Origin: RUG023 sp900315435 | Lineage (GTDB): Bacteria > Spirochaetota > Spirochaetia > Sphaerochaetales > Sphaerochaetaceae | DNA: 28,902 nt | Direction of reading: 5' to 3' | Assembly (NCBI GenBank): GCA_902788205.1 | Contig: CADAJJ010000026.1 | Location: forward strand, 1-28,902 | Program-made: the position numbers and the translations under genes | The notes under the pieces: generated by a model | Told to the model about the DNA's origin: nothing | What the model saw: only the letters and a program-made list of their open reading frames with translations | Databases searched by the model: none | Shown here: positions 23,864 to 28,902 of the stretch, piece by piece | Layout of the letters: every line of letters starts with the position of its first letter | Position numbering within the stretch: the stretch's first letter is position 1

Positions 23864-25288
23864 TTACAGCTTGTCTATCAGCATGGAACACTTGCCCGAC
23901 GGAATGGGGAGGGTCTTTTTCTTCTGCTCGTCAAGGATCTCGATGGTAAAGTAGTAAAGCTTCTCGCTTTCCAGGCGGATCTCCCAGCCACGGTCGGTCT
24001 TGTTGGAGAGGATCGTGATCATGTTCCGCTTCAGGGAGAGGCGCTCGATTCCCATCGCCTCGAGGCTCGGCATCACCCAGTTGACCGTCTTGCGGGGCAG
24101 GGAGATGTCCAGACCGATGATGTCCTCGATCATCATGGTGATCGACACCAGACCGGTCGAGGGCATGAAGCGGCGCTTCGGGAAACCGGGAAGGCCCTTG
24201 CAGGTCGAATACCCTTCCTTGTTGGGCAGGTAGACTTCCCAGACGTCTCCCATCGTCTCTGCGTCGGGATGCAGGGTATCGAGCAGGAAGTACATATGTC
24301 GGATCGCGCACTCTCGCGCGAAGACGAACTCGTGGTACTTCTCCAGTCCCTTGACCACCATGTAGGTGAAGATGGTGGAGACACCACCGTTCAGGCCATC
24401 GCCATCCTCACGGAAATCGGGGGAAGAAACGGGCACGCCGGGAAATGGGTTCTCGGTCCCGAACTCCTTCGGGTCCTTCAGGGTGGCGATCAGGTCGTCT
24501 GCCCGCTCCTCGTTGGGCACCTCGGACAGCAACACCCAGAAGGCGCCGATATGTTTGACACCCAGGCGTTTCTCGTTGGCGTCAAGGTCGTAGTAGAACT
24601 TGCTCTCCGGGTCCCACATCATGCTGTTGATGCGAGTCTTCAGACCGAAGTAGATGCGCTTGTACTTGAAGGAAATCTCCTTGTCGTTCAGGATGTCGCC
24701 GATGGCGGACAGGTACAGGACATGCAGGGCTACGATGGCATTGAAGTCCACCGGATAGACCGCCCCCTCGCGCCTGATGTTGCCCGTCTGGCAGGCGGAC
24801 ACCGGAACGCTGAACAGGCCGTTCGGCTTCTGGAACTTCTGGACGAGCCAAGCGTAGTGTTTCTCCAGGACCGGCATAATCTCCTTCAGACGCTTCTTGT
24901 TCCCCACCTTGTGGTAGAACTGGAACTCCATGTAGGAGAAAAGCGGGGGAAAGACCCCCTCGGGGTTGTCGGCGGTCAGTACCGGCTTGCCGTTCTCGAC
25001 GGAATATTCGCCCCTGATGGCACCGTTATCTTCCTGCTTCTTATAGAAGTAGTCCAAGGAGGGAAACGGAGAATTGTTCTGGTTGCTGTACACAAGGAAA
25101 AGCGTGCTGAAGCAACTCGAGAACTGGTTGAAGGTAGCCTGGCCCGGATAGGAAAGATACTCTCCTTCGAACCCATTCTCCTTCGTTCCCGATTTCCAGA
25201 GTTCATCGATCCAGACCCAGGAGCGATCATACATGTCGACAAAATCCTGGTCATAAAAATGAACAAACGGCACCAAATCCTTAATCAA
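23864..25288 (-). CDS. GH63/GH37-like (alpha/alpha)6-barrel glycosidase
   Basis: A 474-residue protein with the helical-barrel pattern of trehalase/GH63-type enzymes (MGH1-like). It has aromatic-rich N-terminal segments (DRSWVWIDELW), repeated helix pairs, the conserved VDFNAIVALHVLYLSAIG segment at about 195-212, DGDGLNGGVSTIFTYMVVKGLEKY at about 318-341 and the late STGLVSITMMIEDIIGLDI helix. A small beta-domain follows (about 410-474). There is no signal peptide. The start is a TTG at 25288, because AAGGAG lies exactly 6 nt upstream and no ATG is suitably placed. The substrate cannot be named; alpha-glucosides such as trehalose or glucosylglycerate are family options. It is probably monocistronic with its own promoter. 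Confidence 0.65.
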   Translation of the reverse strand: MIKDLVPFVHFYDQDFVDMYDRSWVWIDELWKSGTKENGFEGEYLSYPGQATFNQFSSCFSTLFLVYSNQNNSPFPSLDYFYKKQEDNGAIRGEYSVENGKPVLTADNPEGVFPPLFSYMEFQFYHKVGNKKRLKEIMPVLEKHYAWLVQKFQKPNGLFSVPVSACQTGNIRREGAVYPVDFNAIVALHVLYLSAIGDILNDKEISFKYKRIYFGLKTRINSMMWDPESKFYYDLDANEKRLGVKHIGAFWVLLSEVPNEERADDLIATLKDPKEFGTENPFPGVPVSSPDFREDGDGLNGGVSTIFTYMVVKGLEKYHEFVFARECAIRHMYFLLDTLHPDAETMGDVWEVYLPNKEGYSTCKGLPGFPKRRFMPSTGLVSITMMIEDIIGLDISLPRKTVNWVMPSLEAMGIERLSLKRNMITILSNKTDRGWEIRLESEKLYYFTIEILDEQKKKTLPIPSGKCSMLIDKL

Positions 25289-25343
25289 ATCAAGCTCCTT
25301 GTGACGAGCAAAATCTCATCGGCCGATACTTGGCACATTTTCT

Positions 25344-25372
25344 AAAATACACCCGTACCAGTCCAAAGTCAA
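25344..25372 (-). promoter_or_regulatory. Promoter of the GH63-like gene
   Basis: On the minus strand TTGACT (25367-25372) and TATTTT (25344-25349) are separated by 17 nt, about 55 nt upstream of the TTG start. The divergent gene's promoter must lie in the adjoining AT-rich stretch 25400-25458, where only weak elements (for example TTGTAG at 25397) are visible. Confidence 0.55.
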
Positions 25373-25524
25373 TTTGCGGACCCATGATAACACACTTTGT
25401 AGAAATCACAACTAAAATTTTTTATTTCATTTTATATAAAGCAATTATTTAATCACAAATGGAGAGAAACCCTTGTATCGTGCCGTTGCCAACCACAGCT
25501 GTTGTCGAGTATCATGTATTGACT

Positions 25525-27405
25525 ATGGACCGAAGCTTGTTTCTTCCCGTATGTCAGTCCGATCTGGACGCCCGAGGATGGGAGTCGATTGACATCGCCC
25601 TTATCAGCGCCGACGCCTACGTCGACCATCCTTCCTTTGCCAACGCCCTGATCGGCCGTGTACTGGAGGACGCGGGGTTCCGTGTCGGCCTGATCGCCCA
25701 GCCAGACTGGAAAAGCGACCGGGATTTCCTGAAGATGGGCAGGCCTCGTCTCTGCGCCATGATCAGCGGCGGCAACATCGACAGCATGGTGCTCCACTAC
25801 ACCGCCAACGGGAAAATCCGCAGCGAGGACGAGTACAGCCCGGGAGGCAAGAGCGGCTATCGCCCCGACCGGCCGACAATCGTCTATACCTCGCAGGCGC
25901 GCCACGCCTATGGAAAGGATTGTCCGATCATCGTGGGAGGCATCGAGGCTTCGCTGAGACGTCTCGCCCACTATGACTTCTGGTCCGACCTGGTCAGGAA
26001 AAGCATCCTGATCGACGCCAAAGCAGACATGATCAGCTACGGGATGGGGGAAAACACCGTCGTGGAGATCGCCACCCGCCTTGCCAAAGGAGAGTCTGTC
26101 AGGGAGATGCGGGATATCAGGGGGACAGTCTTCGCCGTCAGGAAGGAAGAGGCCGAAGCGGCATGCCGTTTTCCCTTTGTCCGTCTTCCCTCCTTCGAGG
26201 AAGTCTCCGAGCGGGACAAACAGTCCAACATCCCTACCGAGCGGGGAAAGCGGCTCTACGCCGAGGCGTTCCAGACCAAGATGCTGCACGAGAACGCGAT
26301 GAAACCGGAGTGCCTGCTGCAGGACCACCTGGACCGGACCGTCATCCAGAACCCTCCCCAGCTCCCCCTCTCCCAAGAGCAATTCGACCACCTCTACGAG
26401 CTACCCTTCACCTTTGTCGCCCATCCGGACTATGACAAGCTTGGTGGCATTCCCGCCCTGACCGAGGTACAGTTCTCGCTGACCAGCAACCGAGGCTGTT
26501 ACGGTGCCTGCTCCTTCTGCGCGATCAGCAGCCACCAGGGGCGTGTCGTCCAGACCCGCAGCAAGGAAAGCCTGGTCCGCGAGGCACAACGCCTGGTCCG
26601 GCTATCCGGCTTCAAGGGCTATATCCACGACGTCGGTGGACCGACCGCCAACTTCCAGGGACATGCCTGCAAAAAGCAGGAGCAATACGGGCCCTGCCCC
26701 GCCAGGGAATGTCTCTGGCCAAGGCCATGCCCCAACCTGCAGGACTGGCATGGCCGCTACCTCGACATCCTCGAGGCAATCGAGAAGATTCCCGGAGTGA
26801 AGAAGGTGTTCATCCGTAGCGGACTCCGTTTCGACCAGCTGATGGCAGTCTGTGATGGGAAGACCCGGGAAAAGTTCCTCTCCCATATCGTGGCAAACAA
26901 CATCTCCGGACAGTTGAAGATCGCCCCGGAGCACATCATTCCCGAGGTGCTCGACGCCATGGGAAAGCCGCGGGTGGAACTGTACGAGCAGTTCTGCGAC
27001 GCCTATGCCAGAGAGAACCGCCGCCAAGGCAAGCGCCAGTACCTGATCCCGTACTTCATCGCCGCCCATCCGGGTAGCACGCTGAAGGACGCGATCACCC
27101 TCGCCCTGTACATGCACGACCATCACTTCGTCCCCGACCAAGTGCAAGAGTACTATCCCACCCCGGGAACGGTCAGCACCACCATGTACTACACCGGCCT
27201 CGATCCGAGACCAGGAATGGACTTCCGCCCGATCTATGTCCCCAAAGGCAAGGAGCGGTCCATGCAGAGAGCGCTGCTCCAGTACGACAAACCGCAAAAC
27301 CGGAAACTCGTACTTGATGCCCTTAAAGAAACAGGCATGATGCATATTGCAAGGATTTTACTTGAACCAAGCCATCGTTACAGGCAAGGCAAGGAGAACC
27401 GATGA
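25525..27405 (+). CDS. YgiQ family radical SAM protein
   Basis: A 626-residue protein from the chosen start. The N-terminal region matches YgiQ (FLPVCQSDLDARGW, ADAYVDHPSF, RVGLIAQPDW, GGIEASLRR). The radical SAM motif CxxxCxxC is Cys325, Cys329 and Cys332 in RGCYGACSFCA, expected to hold a [4Fe-4S] cluster that cleaves S-adenosylmethionine. A C-terminal conserved block (QLKIAPEHI, YFIAAHPG, VQEYYPTPGTV) is also typical. The frame extends to an ATG at 25459, but the additional 22 residues do not resemble the family and neither start has a clear ribosome site, so 25525 is a judgement. The biochemical role of YgiQ proteins is not established. Its stop overlaps the MATE gene start (ATGA). Confidence 0.9.
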   Translation: MDRSLFLPVCQSDLDARGWESIDIALISADAYVDHPSFANALIGRVLEDAGFRVGLIAQPDWKSDRDFLKMGRPRLCAMISGGNIDSMVLHYTANGKIRSEDEYSPGGKSGYRPDRPTIVYTSQARHAYGKDCPIIVGGIEASLRRLAHYDFWSDLVRKSILIDAKADMISYGMGENTVVEIATRLAKGESVREMRDIRGTVFAVRKEEAEAACRFPFVRLPSFEEVSERDKQSNIPTERGKRLYAEAFQTKMLHENAMKPECLLQDHLDRTVIQNPPQLPLSQEQFDHLYELPFTFVAHPDYDKLGGIPALTEVQFSLTSNRGCYGACSFCAISSHQGRVVQTRSKESLVREAQRLVRLSGFKGYIHDVGGPTANFQGHACKKQEQYGPCPARECLWPRPCPNLQDWHGRYLDILEAIEKIPGVKKVFIRSGLRFDQLMAVCDGKTREKFLSHIVANNISGQLKIAPEHIIPEVLDAMGKPRVELYEQFCDAYARENRRQGKRQYLIPYFIAAHPGSTLKDAITLALYMHDHHFVPDQVQEYYPTPGTVSTTMYYTGLDPRPGMDFRPIYVPKGKERSMQRALLQYDKPQNRKLVLDALKETGMMHIARILLEPSHRYRQGKENR

Positions 27406-28748
27406 GCAAACAAGACCCGTTTCTCCGTAAGTTCCTGTCCATCGCCATCCCAGTCCTTCTCCAGCAAATCCTGCAGAACAGCCTGAATTTCATCGACTCG
27501 CTGATGGTCGCCCAGCTGGGGGAAACAGCCATCGCGGCGGTCGGACTGGCAGGACAGGTCAATTTTTTGATCACCCTGCTCTTCTTCGGCGTCTCCTCCG
27601 CCTGCTCGATCTTCCTCGCCCAGTTCTATGGAGCGGGGAACCAGGAGGGAATCAGGAAGATCACCGCTTTCGCCTTCAATGTCGCCTTTGCCGGATCGAC
27701 TATCTTTTTCCTGCTCGCCACCTTCGCCCCGGAGCGGGTCATGGGCATCTTCACCAAGGACCAGGCGGTCATCCACAGCGGAGTGGCGTACATGCGCATG
27801 CTGGGCTTCGGATTCTTCTTCCTCGCAGTCACCCAGATATACGGGGTGGGTCTCCGGACGACCGACAGGGCGGTGATTCCTATGGTCGCATCGATTGTCT
27901 CCATGGTGGCCAACATCTTCCTGGACTGGGTCATGATCTTTGGACACCTGGGATGTCCGGCCATGCGCGAGGGAGGAGCCGCCCTGGCCACCTCGCTGAG
28001 CCGTCTGATTGAAGCTGCCATCGTCGTGGCCGCCGTCCATCGTGTGAAGAGTCCTTGCAGGATCGGGCTATGCGACCTGCCCGTTCCCCGTTCCTTCATC
28101 CGATTTGTGCTTCCCACCTGCCTGCCGGTGGTCTGCAACGAGTTTTTCTGGGCTCTTGGCATGGCGTTGTACAAAGTGGCCTATGCCAGACAAGGAGTGG
28201 CTGCCGTCGCTGCGGTCAACGTCAACGAGTCGGTTGCCAATCTGTTCACCACGGCAGTATTTGCCGTCAGCAGCACGACATTGGTGATGATCGGGCAGAA
28301 GATCGGGGAGGGACATATGGACGAGGTGCACCGCTACTGCCGTCGCTTTGTCGGCCTTTCCTTCGCCATAGGCGCCCTGATGGGTCTGCTCTTTTTCACG
28401 ATGAGCCCGCTGATGGTACGGGTTTTCAGGCTGGAAGGGACAATCTCCCGTCTCGCCTTGCAGTGCATGTGGGTCACCGCCCTGATCATGCCGTTACGTT
28501 CTTTCGACTACTGTCTGGTCACCGGAATTCTCCGCGCCGGAGGAGACACCCGGTTCTCGATGTTCTGTGAACTTGGCTGTGTCTGGCTGGTCGGCGTGCC
28601 GATGGCCTTCCTCTCAAGCGCCGTCCTCCATTTGCCCATGTGGCAGGTCTATCTGATGGTCTATCTGGAAGAAGTCGCCAAAGCGGTCTTTGGTCTCGCG
28701 CGCATCCACAGCGGGAAGTGGTTGAACAACCTCTCCATGGCATCCTGA
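27402..28748 (+). CDS. MATE family efflux transporter
   Basis: A 448-residue membrane protein with about 12 helices in two related halves. Helix 1 begins FLSIAIPVLLQQILQNSLNF, and the conserved FIDSLMVAQLGETAIAAVGLAGQ and VNVNESVANLFTTAVF stretches mark the two lobes. MATE proteins export drugs or metabolites by cation antiport (Na+ or H+). AAGGAG lies 5 nt upstream of the ATG, and the ATGA overlap with the YgiQ gene indicates translational coupling. The substrate cannot be read from sequence. No strong terminator follows before the next promoter. Confidence 0.95.
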   Translation: MSKQDPFLRKFLSIAIPVLLQQILQNSLNFIDSLMVAQLGETAIAAVGLAGQVNFLITLLFFGVSSACSIFLAQFYGAGNQEGIRKITAFAFNVAFAGSTIFFLLATFAPERVMGIFTKDQAVIHSGVAYMRMLGFGFFFLAVTQIYGVGLRTTDRAVIPMVASIVSMVANIFLDWVMIFGHLGCPAMREGGAALATSLSRLIEAAIVVAAVHRVKSPCRIGLCDLPVPRSFIRFVLPTCLPVVCNEFFWALGMALYKVAYARQGVAAVAAVNVNESVANLFTTAVFAVSSTTLVMIGQKIGEGHMDEVHRYCRRFVGLSFAIGALMGLLFFTMSPLMVRVFRLEGTISRLALQCMWVTALIMPLRSFDYCLVTGILRAGGDTRFSMFCELGCVWLVGVPMAFLSSAVLHLPMWQVYLMVYLEEVAKAVFGLARIHSGKWLNNLSMAS

Positions 28749-28772
28749 AGGTTTTCCAGCGCTTGGCTCAGG

Positions 28773-28802
28773 TTGACAACTGAAATCGTAAGTATTTATA
28801 AT
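28773..28802 (+). promoter_or_regulatory. Near-ideal sigma70 promoter facing out of the window
   Basis: TTGACA at 28773-28778 and TATAAT at 28797-28802 are both perfect consensus, with 18-nt spacing. Transcription would start near 28809 and run off the right edge toward a gene not in the window. It lies only 24 nt after the MATE stop codon. Confidence 0.75.
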
Positions 28803-28832
28803 GCCTGACTTTGGTAACAAAACTCCAAAAAT

Positions 28833-28844
28833 AGTGTTAACACT
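28833..28844. promoter_or_regulatory. Possible operator palindrome
   Basis: A perfect 12-bp palindrome AGTGTTAACACT lies about 24 nt downstream of the predicted start site of the promoter at 28773-28802, a common place for a repressor operator. The role is inferred from position only. Confidence 0.35.
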
Positions 28845-28902
28845 CCTTGAAAGGCCTAGGGTTTACACCGAGGATGCGTTTGATTTTCACGTCTGAAAGG
28901 AA

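Noticed and set aside
1..28902. CRISPR arrays, tRNA/rRNA genes, transposases, phage or toxin-antitoxin modules
   Set aside because: No regular short repeat-spacer pattern, cloverleaf-like sequence or matching protein was noticed by eye on either strand.

Overview
The window (28.9 kb, GC-rich overall, with an AT-rich patch near 19.5-20.8 kb) reads as a chromosomal segment of a carbohydrate-fermenting bacterium. I infer a spirochaete of the Sphaerochaeta type. The grounds are the substrate-binding protein whose signal peptide ends LLANGTKEG, the YesM/YesN-type sensor pair, and the mixture of Firmicutes/Bacteroidetes-like sugar genes. This is inference; no rRNA gene or marker phylogeny is available here.

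Region 1 (about 0.36-16.2 kb) is a carbohydrate-utilisation locus built around uronic-acid chemistry. A GH2 LacZ-type beta-galactosidase (358-3210, +) meets tail to tail with a minus-strand operon of histidine kinase, AraC-type response regulator and a heparinase II/III-like lyase (8058 down to 3185, all overlapping). Diverging from the kinase is a plus-strand operon: sugar-binding protein, two ABC permeases, GH88 unsaturated glucuronyl hydrolase, a second heparinase II/III-like lyase and a GH2 beta-glucuronidase (8263-16207). None of the five enzymes has a visible signal peptide. The model is therefore import of uronate-containing oligosaccharides followed by complete cytoplasmic breakdown by lyases, GH88, beta-glucuronidase and beta-galactosidase. 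The importer ATPase is not in the window, as is common for this transporter class.

Region 2 (16.2-18.8 kb) is the housekeeping DNA replication/repair cluster dnaX-ybaB-recR, closed by a strong hairpin. Region 3 (18.8-20.8 kb) is unsettled DNA. It holds a frameshifted gene remnant, an AT-rich gene for an exported protein of unknown function, and a roughly 105-nt imperfect inverted repeat.

Region 4 (20.8-25.3 kb, all minus strand) holds a KduD/gluconate-5-dehydrogenase-type SDR that could act on the ketouronate released by GH88, a c-di-GMP phosphodiesterase-like protein with a degenerate GGDEF domain and an N-terminal four-cysteine motif, and a GH63/GH37-like (alpha/alpha)6-barrel glycosidase with a TTG start. 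Region 5 (25.5-28.7 kb, plus) is a YgiQ-type radical SAM protein translationally coupled to a MATE efflux transporter. The window ends with a near-ideal promoter facing out of the right edge.
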